Assembly: GCA_947498505.1 (NCBI GenBank)
Contig: CANMKG010000003.1
Span: 496,001 to 560,000, forward strand
Source of the DNA: an uncultured Maribacter sp.
GTDB lineage: Bacteria > Bacteroidota > Bacteroidia > Flavobacteriales > Flavobacteriaceae
Direction: 5' to 3'
DNA: 64,000 nucleotides
Part shown: positions 18,334-26,571 of the stretch, in pieces
How positions within the stretch are numbered: the stretch's first letter is position 1
Layout of the letters: each line of letters opens with the position of its first letter
Notes under the pieces: model-generated
What the model was told of the DNA's origin: nothing
Database searches by the model: none
Seen by the model: the letters and a program-made list of their open reading frames with translations, nothing else
Made by a program: the position numbers and the translations under genes

Positions 18334-19270
18334 AACGATTCTTTTTGTTGTTAATATCTGTTAATGAAGCATCGTAATAATTATCTAAATAATATGTAGC
18401 TATTTCTTTGCCTGTTGCAACCCATACATCAGAGTGCCCAGTAATGTATTCTAAAGCTTTTTCGTAAGCTTTTATTCTGTGCGAATTTGCCACCTGATAA
18501 TTATGAGTTGGTATGCACATGATGGTTCCACTTTCAGCGCCTTCTGCATATAAGCGGTCAAAATTGTCTTTGAGTTCTTGACCGTATCTACGTGGTGTTA
18601 TTTTTTGAACCAGATAGGCAATGGTATCATTCATTTCTAAGGAGTAGGGTATAGATGCAAAACGTTTTCCACTTCTTAAATGTATTGGAGTAGGTTGATC
18701 ATCATGAAATAAATCACAGGAATAAAAACCTGCTTCTTCTCCAAATAACTCGGTACCAACTTCAGCAAATAAATCTAAAGTGTTTTCGGAGTGAGATAGC
18801 GCTGGGGCTAGGTAACCTGCACATTTTTGCCCCGTATGTTTATAAATAGTTTCGATGGAGTCTTTAATCATATCTCGCTCTTGAGATTCAGACATTCCGT
18901 AGGTATATCTGGTGTTATAAATACCATGACTAAAAAACTCCCAATTACGTTCTTTACAAAGTGCTATAATTTCAGGATGATGGTCACATAGTGCTGTGGA
19001 TAATGATATTGATCCACGAATACCATATTTTTCTAAAAGATCCATTTGCCTTTTATGACCTACTCTATTGCCCCAGTCTCTACTTGTATAACCAGGTAAT
19101 GCTGGGTTTGGTTGCGGCCATGGTTTTCTAAAAGGATTATTAGGGGGATTTAGCTCGTAAAATTCAATATTTGGAGCCACCCAAAAGGCAACTTTAGCCC
19201 CATTAGGCCATTTAATTTTTGGTCGATTTTCGTAAGGCCAATAATCGTAATATCCTGGATCTTCTTTCAT
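18320..19270 (-). CDS. PuuE-type polysaccharide-deacetylase-fold hydrolase, probable cyclic amide/imide hydrolase (copy 1)
   Basis: 316 residues, paralogue of the following gene. It has the PuuE-like landmarks GNRVGHKRQMDLLEKYGI, FFSHGIYNTRYTYGMS (SHG, candidate metal His) and PTHNYQVANSHRI. It is cytoplasmic and overlaps its partner by 14 bp, so the two may form one enzyme or cover two related substrates. It starts two bases after the amidase gene. Allantoinase is the annotated function of the family, but no other purine genes are near. The succession imidase, half-amidase, maleate hydratase fits better. Confidence 0.78.
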   Translation of the reverse strand: MKEDPGYYDYWPYENRPKIKWPNGAKVAFWVAPNIEFYELNPPNNPFRKPWPQPNPALPGYTSRDWGNRVGHKRQMDLLEKYGIRGSISLSTALCDHHPEIIALCKERNWEFFSHGIYNTRYTYGMSESQERDMIKDSIETIYKHTGQKCAGYLAPALSHSENTLDLFAEVGTELFGEEAGFYSCDLFHDDQPTPIHLRSGKRFASIPYSLEMNDTIAYLVQKITPRRYGQELKDNFDRLYAEGAESGTIMCIPTHNYQVANSHRIKAYEKALEYITGHSDVWVATGKEIATYYLDNYYDASLTDINNKKNRYGIR

Positions 19271-19272
19271 TG

Positions 19273-19935
19273 TTATAAATTATTTAACCATGTAAAAATT
19301 TCTTGTACTTCTAGTACGTCGCAATATTTTAAAGATAAATCAGTAAGATTTGCATAGTGGTAACTTTCATGTTTGTCAGCAACACATTCTTCAGGTATTA
19401 TAGTTCTATAACCACGAGAAAGAGAATCAACTCCTGCAGCTCTGATGCAGCCAGATGTAGACCCTCCAGTTAGTATTACAGTGTCTATTTGATGCCATAC
19501 TAAAAGAGATTGCAAAGGGGTTTCAAAAAAAGGCGAAGGCATTTTTTTTTCGTAAAAAACATCAGAGGAACGGTCAAGTATAAGCCGGTCATCTAATTCG
19601 GCACGTTCCGAACCAAATTTAATGTTTTGTAAACTATCCGGCGTATCTGTACGTGTGCCCCAAACACCGGCATCAGCTGCTGTGTCCATATATGCCACAT
19701 TAGTCCAAACAACTGGCCAGCCTAACTTCCTGAATTTTGCAGCTAATTCGTTTACATAATCTAACTGTTTGGGGTCGTTTTGGTAAGCTGTTTTAAAAAG
19801 ATCAGTTCTGGTATATGCTTTTTGAATATCTATATTGATTAAAGCAGCTTTTTTACCAAACCCAAAGCGTTTACGTGCTGGGTTAGCTTTTACTTCAAAA
19901 TAAAGTTCTTTAGCTGTTTTATCCGTGGTCTGCAT
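19273..19935 (-). CDS. Isochorismatase-family cysteine amidase (maleamate/N-carbamoylsarcosine amidase type)
   Basis: 220 residues with the Asp-Lys-Cys triad of the fold: D36 in INIDIQKAY, K130 or K131 in YEKKMPSPF, and C163 in GGSTSGCIRAAGVDS. The TSGC-R-A sequence and following PEECVADKH are typical of the branch with N-carbamoylsarcosine amidase and maleamate amidase (NicF). Expected reaction: a half-amide such as a substituted maleamate to the diacid and ammonia. It lies directly after the two cyclic-amide hydrolases and upstream in pathway order of the LeuCD-type hydratase in the same operon. Confidence 0.85.
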   Translation of the reverse strand: MQTTDKTAKELYFEVKANPARKRFGFGKKAALINIDIQKAYTRTDLFKTAYQNDPKQLDYVNELAAKFRKLGWPVVWTNVAYMDTAADAGVWGTRTDTPDSLQNIKFGSERAELDDRLILDRSSDVFYEKKMPSPFFETPLQSLLVWHQIDTVILTGGSTSGCIRAAGVDSLSRGYRTIIPEECVADKHESYHYANLTDLSLKYCDVLEVQEIFTWLNNL

Positions 19936-19969
19936 AGTAGTTTTTTTAATATTTATATAAAAGCAATTT

Positions 19970-20404
19970 TTATTTTTTTGTTCTTTTTTTGATTTTAGAA
20001 GATTGCATAGAAATGATAACCCAATTGTCTTCCTGTTTTTTCCATACTACCGTAAGTCTATATTCTCCTTCATCAAACCCTTTAAATTTTCGTTTGTTCT
20101 TGTAATTTGTTAGGATCACATTAGTATCAATCTTTAAAAAATGAATATCTGTGCTTTCGTAACTTTCAAACGTATTTTTTATGTTAGCAATAGCTTCTTT
20201 CTTATGATATCTTTTTCCACTTTGAGAAGTAAGAATAAGATTGTCATGGTATATTTTATTCGCCAAAACAGTATCGCTATTAAGGTGCGCGGTTTTGAGG
20301 TTTGTAATTTGATGTAGTATTTGTTCTCTCTCAGAAGTGCTTATGTCTTGAGAGACACCAGTTATAGCGATAAATAAAGTACATACAAAAATTACCAGTT
20401 TCAT
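19970..20404 (-). CDS. Exported NTF2-like protein (DUF4440/SnoaL type)
   Basis: 144 residues with a signal peptide (VIFVCTLFIAITGVSQ) and an NTF2-like domain: helix QILHQITNLKTAHLNSD, then YRLTVVWKKQEDNWVI as the typical last strand. The fold includes small isomerases, cyclases and binding proteins; no catalytic residue set can be named. It is one of two NTF2-like genes in the window (the other, 54510-54926, is cytoplasmic). It is 5 bp after the CoA-transferase, so part of the operon. Confidence 0.7.
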   Translation of the reverse strand: MKLVIFVCTLFIAITGVSQDISTSEREQILHQITNLKTAHLNSDTVLANKIYHDNLILTSQSGKRYHKKEAIANIKNTFESYESTDIHFLKIDTNVILTNYKNKRKFKGFDEGEYRLTVVWKKQEDNWVIISMQSSKIKKRTKK

Positions 20405-20408
20405 AGAT

Positions 20409-21587
20409 TTATTCTGTTTTAATGATTCCAGCAGCTTTCATTTTGGCAATTGTATCCGCATCAATATTTAATTCTTTTAAAACCTCTAAAGTGTGTTCAC
20501 CAATCCTTGGCGGATCTAATCGTTTTTCAACTCGGGTGCCTTTATATTCAATTGGAAATTTTGGGAGTTTAGTTGTTTTACCGCCACCCATATCAACTTC
20601 CATTAAGCTATTTCCTTTATTAAGTTGTTCATCTTCAAAAAGGTCTTCTGGTCTGCTAATAGGAGCAAATGGAATATGACCTTTTTCACAACGTTCTATA
20701 ATTTCTTGTTTTGTGAATTGTTTGATACGATCTTCCAGTGCAGGTAAAAACCATTTACGTTCATCTATACGAAGGTTATTAGTTTTTAATCGTTCATTAG
20801 TTAACCAATCTTGCCAACCAAAAACTTCGCAGAAGCGTTCCCAATGCTTTTCGCTAATAATACCAATAAATGTTTTATCATTATCCTTGGTGTCAAAAAC
20901 TTTATAAATGGACCATGCACTTACTCGTGATGGCATTGGTGGAATTTTATAATCTATTTGGGAGGAATATGCCATATGTTGTCCCATTAAAAAGGCACAT
21001 GTTTCAAATAATGCAGATTTTACAAAACCTCCTTCTCCTGTTTTTTCACGCTCATACAATGCTTGTAAAATACCAATGTACCCAAACATTCCTCCAGTAA
21101 TATCAATCACTGATGTTCCTGCCCGTAATGGATCACCTTCTCGACCAGTCATATAAGCTAATCCACCCATCATCTGAACAACCTCATCCATTGCATGCCG
21201 TTTCTCATAAGGTCCACTTAAAAAACCTTTGAGAGAACAATAGATGAGGCCTTTGTTCAGTGATTTTAAGGTATCATACCCTAAGCCTAAACGGTCCATA
21301 GTTCCTGGACCAAAGTTTTCTACAACCACATCATAATCTTTAACCAAATCATAAATGAGATTGCGACCTTCTTCTGATTTTATGTTAACTGCAAGACTTC
21401 TTTTGTTACGGTTATAAAACCAAAAGTAACCTGTTCCAAAGCCTTGTAGTTTGCGGGTGCTATCTCCGTGAACGGGTTCTACATGAACCACATCTGCACC
21501 CATATCGGCCAACATAAGTCCGGCACATGGCCCCATTACTGCATGTGTAAATTCTAATACTTTAATACCTTTTAAAGGAGCACTCAT
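20409..21587 (-). CDS. Class III CoA-transferase (CaiB/BaiF family)
   Basis: 392 residues, normal length. Family landmarks: MGPCAGLMLADMGADVVHVE, YNRNKRSLAVN, ENFGPG, and the catalytic Asp D134 in RHAMDEVVQ followed by GGLAYMTGREGDPLRAG. It moves CoA between carboxylic acids through an aspartyl anhydride. Relatives activate citramalate or mesaconate with succinyl-CoA. In this operon it could load CoA onto a substituted malate made by the LeuCD pair, before cleavage by the HMG-CoA-lyase-like enzyme (inference). Succinyl-CoA from the island's own mutase would be the natural donor. Confidence 0.87.
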   Translation of the reverse strand: MSAPLKGIKVLEFTHAVMGPCAGLMLADMGADVVHVEPVHGDSTRKLQGFGTGYFWFYNRNKRSLAVNIKSEEGRNLIYDLVKDYDVVVENFGPGTMDRLGLGYDTLKSLNKGLIYCSLKGFLSGPYEKRHAMDEVVQMMGGLAYMTGREGDPLRAGTSVIDITGGMFGYIGILQALYEREKTGEGGFVKSALFETCAFLMGQHMAYSSQIDYKIPPMPSRVSAWSIYKVFDTKDNDKTFIGIISEKHWERFCEVFGWQDWLTNERLKTNNLRIDERKWFLPALEDRIKQFTKQEIIERCEKGHIPFAPISRPEDLFEDEQLNKGNSLMEVDMGGGKTTKLPKFPIEYKGTRVEKRLDPPRIGEHTLEVLKELNIDADTIAKMKAAGIIKTE

Positions 21588-21588
21588 T

Positions 21589-22149
21589 TTATTTTGAATT
21601 TAGAGATTTATAAAAAGTTTCTGGCACATTTTCTATTTGTGTATTTAAAGTGGCATTCCATCTATTTAAAAAACCAAACATGGAAATAACCCCCACGATT
21701 TCTACAATTGCTTCATCATCATAATACTTTTTTAATTCGATAAAATCTTCATCAGTAACTTGGTTAGGAACCATACTACCTTTTAATGCAATTTCTAAGG
21801 CGGCTTTTTCCGCATTAGAAAAAAGAGATGAAGTTTTATATTCCCAAAGTTGTTCAAGTTTGTCTTTTTCAACACCTTGTTCGTTGGCACCAAAAGCCGT
21901 ATGTGCACTACAGTATTGACAACCACTAACCTTACTGGAAAGGTGACCTAACATTCTTTTGAGTTTAGCGTCTATTTTACCCTCTGCGTATACCGTTTTT
22001 GCTAATTGAAAAAACGCTTTTAGAACTTCTGGCTTATGAGCCATGATAAGTCCGTCGTTGGGTAAAAAACCCATCCACTTTTCTGCATTAGAGAATAAGG
22101 AACCTAATTCACTTTCTTTTGGATTCTGTATGGGATTTACTCTGCTCAT
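21589..22149 (-). CDS. AhpD-like carboxymuconolactone-decarboxylase-family protein
   Basis: 186 residues, all-helical pattern with the redox motif CQYCSAH (CxxCxxxH) used by alkylhydroperoxidase AhpD-like members. These act as peroxidases or thiol-disulfide partners; true carboxymuconolactone decarboxylases lack the CxxC. Sited between LeuD and the CoA-transferase in the operon, one base before the latter. It may protect the oxygen-sensitive Fe-S hydratase or reduce a pathway peroxide (inference). Confidence 0.8.
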   Translation of the reverse strand: MSRVNPIQNPKESELGSLFSNAEKWMGFLPNDGLIMAHKPEVLKAFFQLAKTVYAEGKIDAKLKRMLGHLSSKVSGCQYCSAHTAFGANEQGVEKDKLEQLWEYKTSSLFSNAEKAALEIALKGSMVPNQVTDEDFIELKKYYDDEAIVEIVGVISMFGFLNRWNATLNTQIENVPETFYKSLNSK

Positions 22150-22157
22150 AATATGTT

Positions 22158-22667
22158 TTATAAAGTATAATTTCCGTTTTTATTCAAGTAATTAACTAGC
22201 CCGCCTTCACTTAAAATGTCAATCATAATGTCAGGTAATTTTGTTGCTTTGTATGATTTGTTTGCGGTGATGTCGTTAACAATGCCTTGTTTTAAATCAA
22301 TTGAAAGTTTAGCACCTTTTTGAATGTCATGTTTACCAATTTCTAAAACTGGTAACCCAATATTAATGGCATTTCTAAAAAAAATTCGTGCAAAATCTTC
22401 TGCAATTACCACTGATATTCCTGATTGTTTTAAGGCTAATGGGGCTTGTTCTCGCGAAGAACCACAACCAAAGTTTATACCAGCTACAAGAATATCTCCT
22501 GATTGTACTATTTTATTAAAATTGGGGTCTAGATCTTCTAAAACATGATTAGCTAATGTGGATAAATCTAAGGTTTTAGTATATTTTCCGGGTATAATAC
22601 GGTCGGTATCAATATGATTACCATATACATGTGCCTTTGCTTCTATTGTTGTTTTTATGGTACTCAT
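22158..22667 (-). CDS. LeuD-type small subunit of an aconitase-family hydratase (set 1)
   Basis: 169 residues. It has the swivelling-domain markers HIDTDRIIPGKY and the active-site loop NFGCGSSREQAPLAL with the usual catalytic Ser and substrate-binding Arg, plus FARIFFRNAINIGLPV. With the overlapping large subunit (4 bp) it forms a hydro-lyase. Isopropylmalate isomerase is the default annotation, but no other leucine genes are near. The 2,3-dimethylmalate dehydratase DmdAB of nicotinate fermentation is of this type and acts on a dialkyl-maleate, which would fit here. Confidence 0.88.
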   Translation of the reverse strand: MSTIKTTIEAKAHVYGNHIDTDRIIPGKYTKTLDLSTLANHVLEDLDPNFNKIVQSGDILVAGINFGCGSSREQAPLALKQSGISVVIAEDFARIFFRNAINIGLPVLEIGKHDIQKGAKLSIDLKQGIVNDITANKSYKATKLPDIMIDILSEGGLVNYLNKNGNYTL

Positions 22668-23902
22668 ATTAAATACTTTTTTGGGTTTGTAATTTTTCCT
22701 TCTAAAGCTGAGGCTGCGACCGTTGCGGGTGCTCCTAAATAAATGTTTGAATTGGGATTTCCCATTCTACCTCTAAAATTTCGGTTGGCAGCTGAGATTA
22801 CAACTTCGCCATCAGCAGGCACACCTTGATGAGTACCTACACACGGTCCGCAACCAGATGTTATTAATGAGGCACCAGCTTCAATAAGTGTTTGCATTGA
22901 ACCGTTACTCATTGCATCTAAAAGTACACTTTGAGATGCTGGAGCAATTACCATTCGCACATCAGGATGTATTTTTTTTCCTTTTAAAATTTTGGCAGCA
23001 ATATCTAAATCTTCTAATCTTCCATTACAGCAAGTGCCAATAAAAGCATAATTAATTTTGGTGTCTTCGTAGTTAGAAATGTTGTGTACATTATCTGGTG
23101 ATTCTGGAGCACTTACCTGAGGTTCTAAATCTGATACATCAAAATCAAAAGTCTTAATGTATTTAGCATCTGCGTCAGGAGTTATGGCTTCAAAGTCATA
23201 ATCTAATTTTAGTCCAGCTGGGTGAACAATCCCTGTTTTTGCTCCCATTTCGGATGACATGTTGGCAATGGTCATTCTACTAGCCAGACTTAAACCTTCA
23301 AATGCTTCTCCACAAAATTCAATGGCTTGATATGTTGCACCAGAAACTGTTACTTTACCCACAAGAAATAAAATTAAATCTTTAGCAGTAACACCGTCTT
23401 GTAGCTTACCTGAGCAATGAATTTTTATAGTTTGAGGTACTTTTAACCATATTTTACCAGTCATCATTACCGCAGCCAAATCAGTAGAACCCACACCGCA
23501 AGCAAAAGCATTTAAGGCTCCATATGTTGGTGTGTGCGAATCTGCTCCAATAAAAATATCTCCCGGCTTTACATATTGATTTTCAACCATTACTTGATGA
23601 CAAATTCCTTCACCTATTTCAAAGAGACGCATGCCTTGTTCTTTGGCAAAATCTCGCATCATTTTATGTAAGTTGGCAATGCGTTCGTTTGGTGAAGGAG
23701 CTGCGTGATCAATAATTAAAGCACATTTATCAGGATTAAAAACTTTTTTTCCTCCCATTTCTTTGAAGGCTTTTATGGTTAATGGCCCTGTGGTATCACT
23801 AGCCATTGCGCCATCAACGTCACTTATTACAAGTTCTCCCGCATATACTTTATGTCCAACATGGTTGGATATTATTTTTTCTGAAATTGTCTGTCCCATC
23901 AA
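22664..23902 (-). CDS. LeuC-type large subunit of an aconitase-family hydratase (set 1)
   Basis: 412 residues, LeuC/HacA length. Markers are IDHAAPSP, GADSHTPTYGALNAFACGVG, and the 4Fe-4S cysteines in GTCCNGRLED and SGCGPCVGTHQG. It adds water to or removes it from a C=C in a di- or tricarboxylic acid. It overlaps the lyase gene upstream and leuD downstream by 4 bp each, so the three are translationally coupled. Proposed reaction: substituted maleate to substituted malate, preparing the CoA-transfer and retro-Claisen steps (inference). Confidence 0.88.
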   Translation of the reverse strand: MMGQTISEKIISNHVGHKVYAGELVISDVDGAMASDTTGPLTIKAFKEMGGKKVFNPDKCALIIDHAAPSPNERIANLHKMMRDFAKEQGMRLFEIGEGICHQVMVENQYVKPGDIFIGADSHTPTYGALNAFACGVGSTDLAAVMMTGKIWLKVPQTIKIHCSGKLQDGVTAKDLILFLVGKVTVSGATYQAIEFCGEAFEGLSLASRMTIANMSSEMGAKTGIVHPAGLKLDYDFEAITPDADAKYIKTFDFDVSDLEPQVSAPESPDNVHNISNYEDTKINYAFIGTCCNGRLEDLDIAAKILKGKKIHPDVRMVIAPASQSVLLDAMSNGSMQTLIEAGASLITSGCGPCVGTHQGVPADGEVVISAANRNFRGRMGNPNSNIYLGAPATVAASALEGKITNPKKYLI

Positions 23903-24810
23903 ATCATTTTAATTTCATTATTGTCAATTAATTGGTACAATTGCCCAGGCAACTTATAACCTAAAGTGGCTTCCAATTCTCTACTTATTTCTGCAATTTT
24001 ACTAATGTTTAATCCTGTTTCGTAGCCCATTTGATGAATCATATGTGCGCTATCTTCAGTGGCGATGTTACCAGTTGCACTTTTTATAAATGGGCAACCT
24101 CCTAATCCACCAAAGGCAGTATCAAAAATGGTGACACCAGCCTCAATGGCAGCGTACAAATTTGCGTATCCCTTGTTTTCTGTATTATGTAGATGTAACA
24201 CTACTGGGATATTTTTTGCCTTTTCGACTACTTTATGCATTAATGCTCCCAGTTGTTTTGGGTTTCCCATTCCTGTTGAGTCGGCTAAGGCCAATTCATC
24301 AATTCCAGTATCTAGATGATGGTCAACCATATCTAAAACATGATTTTCATCTATTTTACCCTCATATCGACAACCAAAAGCACATTGAATCCCTCCGCGA
24401 ACAGTAATACTATGCTGTTTAGAATGTTTAACCATTTCTTTAAAAGCATGTTTAGCTTCAGAAAGGTTTAGTCTTGCATTTTTTTGACTATGTGTATCAC
24501 TTGCTGATATGGAACAAGCTAAATGATTTAGCCCTGCTTTAATACCACGTTCAACACCTTTTAGATTAAGTACTAATCCGCTATATATTACATCTGTTTT
24601 TTTTTCCAGTTGGTTGCATAGTTCTTCAGCATCTGCCATTTGCGGAACCAATTTTGGATGCACAAATGAAGTTACTTGAATACGTTTTATACCAGCCGCT
24701 TCTAACAGCTTAATATATTGGAGCTTTTTTTGAGTTGCAATGGTAATTGGTAAGGTTTGAAACCCATCTCTTAAGCCCTGTTCTTCTAAAACTATCTGTT
24801 TTGTACTCAT
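23899..24810 (-). CDS. HMG-CoA-lyase-like acyl-CoA lyase
   Basis: 303 residues, the length of bacterial HMG-CoA lyases. Active-site features: R14-D15 in EEQGLRDGFQ, metal ligands H206 and H208 in VLHLHNTE, and the glycine-rich loop with C239 in GGLGGCPFIKSATGN. The fold cleaves 3-hydroxy-3-methyl acyl-CoAs by retro-Claisen reaction. With a LeuCD hydratase and CoA-transferase beside it and no leucine-breakdown genes, a substituted malyl-CoA (citramalyl- or dimethylmalyl-CoA-like) is a good candidate, giving pyruvate or a 2-oxoacid plus an acyl-CoA. First gene of the operon. Confidence 0.85.
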   Translation of the reverse strand: MSTKQIVLEEQGLRDGFQTLPITIATQKKLQYIKLLEAAGIKRIQVTSFVHPKLVPQMADAEELCNQLEKKTDVIYSGLVLNLKGVERGIKAGLNHLACSISASDTHSQKNARLNLSEAKHAFKEMVKHSKQHSITVRGGIQCAFGCRYEGKIDENHVLDMVDHHLDTGIDELALADSTGMGNPKQLGALMHKVVEKAKNIPVVLHLHNTENKGYANLYAAIEAGVTIFDTAFGGLGGCPFIKSATGNIATEDSAHMIHQMGYETGLNISKIAEISRELEATLGYKLPGQLYQLIDNNEIKMI

Positions 24811-24814
24811 AATT

Positions 24815-24822
24815 CAAAGGTA
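24815..24822 (-). promoter_or_regulatory. Promoter -7 element (TACCTTTG on the minus strand)
   Basis: Exact TAnnTTTG match between the operator and the lyase ATG at 24810. If used, transcription would begin at or next to the ATG, making the mRNA nearly leaderless. A second -7-like element, TAATTTTA, lies in the operator arm at 24833-24826. Confidence 0.5.
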
Positions 24823-24824
24823 CG

Positions 24825-24857
24825 ATAAAATTAGTTAACTAAGTTAACTAATTTTAT
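24825..24857. promoter_or_regulatory. Operator, single-dyad type, for the eleven-gene imide operon
   Basis: The longest dyad in the window: perfect 16-bp arms around the single base 24841, core TTAACTAAGTTAA. It lies 15 bp before the lyase ATG on the minus strand. A second operator (24956-24982) serves the divergent aldehyde dehydrogenase gene. Confidence 0.85.
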
Positions 24858-24955
24858 TGAAATACCCTATTTTTAAATAAAAAAGAGCCGTTTTTATAAC
24901 TTCTTTAAAAAGGTTTAATCATCATGTTTTAAGGAAAATAGTAGTAAAGTTGTCA

Positions 24956-24982
24956 AAAATAGTTAACTTTATTAACTATTTT
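24956..24982. promoter_or_regulatory. Operator, single-dyad type, for the aldehyde dehydrogenase gene
   Basis: AAAATAGTTAA and its complement around CTTTA, centre 24969. It ends 10 bp before the ATG at 24993 and overlaps a -7-like TAACTTTA (24964-24971), so bound protein should block transcription directly. Confidence 0.75.
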
Positions 24983-24992
24983 AAAGTGTGTT

Positions 24993-26411
24993 ATGAAAAT
25001 AAGAAACCCTAGGACAGGAAAATACGATTACGAATTAGATGAAGATCGCGTAAAGAGCATCGCAAACAAAACATTGCAAATTCGTGATGCACAAAAAGCA
25101 TGGAATGCGCAAGGTGTTACAAAACGTGTTGAGGTGATACAACTTTGGTTAGAAAGTTTAAAAGAATATCAACCCGAAATAGCAAAACAATTAAGTATTG
25201 ATACCGCTAGAAAAAGAATATCTGAGGTAGAGACTGGTGGAGCGTTAGGATTAGTACAAGCATGGTGCTATCGTGCGCCACAATTATTGGCGCTTCCAGC
25301 TGAACGTCCGTCTATGTCGGCGAATACGGTAACCGTGCAACAACAGTGGATACCTTATGGCGTAGTTGGTGTTATAAGTCCTTGGAATTTTCCTTTATTA
25401 TTGGCTTTGATTGATACAGTTCCCGCGTTGATGGCAGGTTGTAGCGTTCTACTAAAGCCAAGTGAAGTAACCCCTCGCTTTATGGACGGATTGGAAAAAA
25501 GCATTCAAGCGGTTCCAGAACTGGCAAAAGTTTTAAAATTGGTTCGTGGCGGTGCGGATGCTGGTAAAGCAGTTGTTCAAAATTCTGATGCTATATGTTT
25601 TACTGGAAGTGTACCAACAGGGAAAAAAATTGGAGCTGCTTGTGCAGAACGCTTTATTCCAGCGTTTTTAGAACTTGGAGGAAAAGATCCTGCGATAGTG
25701 TTAAAAGATGCTGATTTAGAAGTTTCAACTGATGCTATTTTGCGAAGTTGTGTTGGAGCTACAGGTCAGGCCTGTCAATCTCTAGAGCGTATTTATGTAG
25801 ATGCAGTTATTTACGATGATTTTGTAAAGGAGATAACAGCAAAAGCAAGTAAAGTAACTATGACGGTGAATCCTAAAAAAGGGCAAATGGGACCGTTAAT
25901 TTTTGAAGGGCAAGCGCAGAAAATTCAAGAACAGATTGATGATGCTATTTCTAAAGGCGCTAAGGTACTTACTGGAGGAAAAGTGAAAGAAATAGAAGGT
26001 GGACTTTGGTGCGAGCCAACAGTCTTGGTAAATGTTGATCATACAATGAAAGTGATGACCGAAGAAACTTTTGGCCCTATTATTCCTATTATGGCGTTTA
26101 CTACTGTAGAAGAAGCTTTAAAGTGGGCAAATGATAGTATTTATGGTTTATCTGCTTCTGTTTTTTCAACGAATAAAGATAAAGCCATACAAATTGCTGG
26201 TAAAATAGAAGTTGGTGCAGTTAGTATCAACGATGGAAGCTTGACTAATAAGGTGTATGATGCAGAGAAAAATTCTTTTAAGGAGTCTGGAATTAATGGT
26301 TCGAGAATGGGTGATGCTGGATTTTTACGCTTCTTTAGAAAGAAAGCTTTGTTAATACAATCCGCGCATCCAGAAACCATGATGGATTTTGAGGAAATGA
26401 GTAAGGATTAG
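24993..26411 (+). CDS. NAD(P)-dependent aldehyde dehydrogenase
   Basis: 472 residues, full ALDH-superfamily length. Catalytic residues are visible: N132 in SPWNFPLLL, K155 in LKPSEVTP, E227 in LELGGKDP and C261 in GQACQS. It oxidises an aldehyde to the acid; the substrate cannot be read from sequence. It is divergent from the imide operon, has its own dyad operator and is closed by a strong terminator. It could remove an aldehyde released by oxidative cleavage, for example of a methine-bridged ring system (inference). Confidence 0.88.
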   Translation: MKIRNPRTGKYDYELDEDRVKSIANKTLQIRDAQKAWNAQGVTKRVEVIQLWLESLKEYQPEIAKQLSIDTARKRISEVETGGALGLVQAWCYRAPQLLALPAERPSMSANTVTVQQQWIPYGVVGVISPWNFPLLLALIDTVPALMAGCSVLLKPSEVTPRFMDGLEKSIQAVPELAKVLKLVRGGADAGKAVVQNSDAICFTGSVPTGKKIGAACAERFIPAFLELGGKDPAIVLKDADLEVSTDAILRSCVGATGQACQSLERIYVDAVIYDDFVKEITAKASKVTMTVNPKKGQMGPLIFEGQAQKIQEQIDDAISKGAKVLTGGKVKEIEGGLWCEPTVLVNVDHTMKVMTEETFGPIIPIMAFTTVEEALKWANDSIYGLSASVFSTNKDKAIQIAGKIEVGAVSINDGSLTNKVYDAEKNSFKESGINGSRMGDAGFLRFFRKKALLIQSAHPETMMDFEEMSKD

Positions 26412-26436
26412 TACTATAGGATAGACTATTGTAAAT

Positions 26437-26473
26437 AAAAAAGGGGTTCATACAATTTATGAACCCCTTTTTT
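26437..26473. terminator. Rho-independent terminator after the aldehyde dehydrogenase
   Basis: Perfect 16-bp stem (AAAAAAGGGGTTCATA and its complement) with the 5-base loop CAATT and T-runs on both strands. It is bidirectional and placed between convergent genes. Confidence 0.9.
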
Positions 26474-26505
26474 ATTTTGCAAATAGTAATCTGTTTTAAA
26501 CAAAT

Positions 26506-26539
26506 AAAAAGTGGATAACAATATTGTTATCCACTTTTT
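26506..26539. terminator. Rho-independent terminator after the TonB receptor gene
   Basis: Perfect palindrome with arms AAAAAGTGGATAACAAT and complement, T-run on either side. It lies 32 bp beyond the receptor stop codon on the minus strand and works with the neighbouring terminator to insulate the convergent pair. Confidence 0.85.
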
Positions 26540-26571
26540 CACTTAAACTAACTCAAAATTTACTCACATTA

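Noticed and set aside
17413-19270. PuuE-like pair as purine (allantoin) catabolism
   Set aside because: No urate oxidase, allantoicase or ureide genes nearby. The surrounding enzymes fit imide and dicarboxylic acid chemistry better.
22158-23902. LeuCD as leucine biosynthesis genes
   Set aside because: No leuA or leuB, two different LeuCD sets, catabolic operon context and one altered active-site loop.
23899-24810. HMG-CoA lyase of leucine breakdown
   Set aside because: No isovaleryl-CoA dehydrogenase, methylcrotonyl-CoA carboxylase or methylglutaconyl-CoA hydratase next to it; biotin genes at 2166-5697 lie with methylmalonyl-CoA mutase instead.
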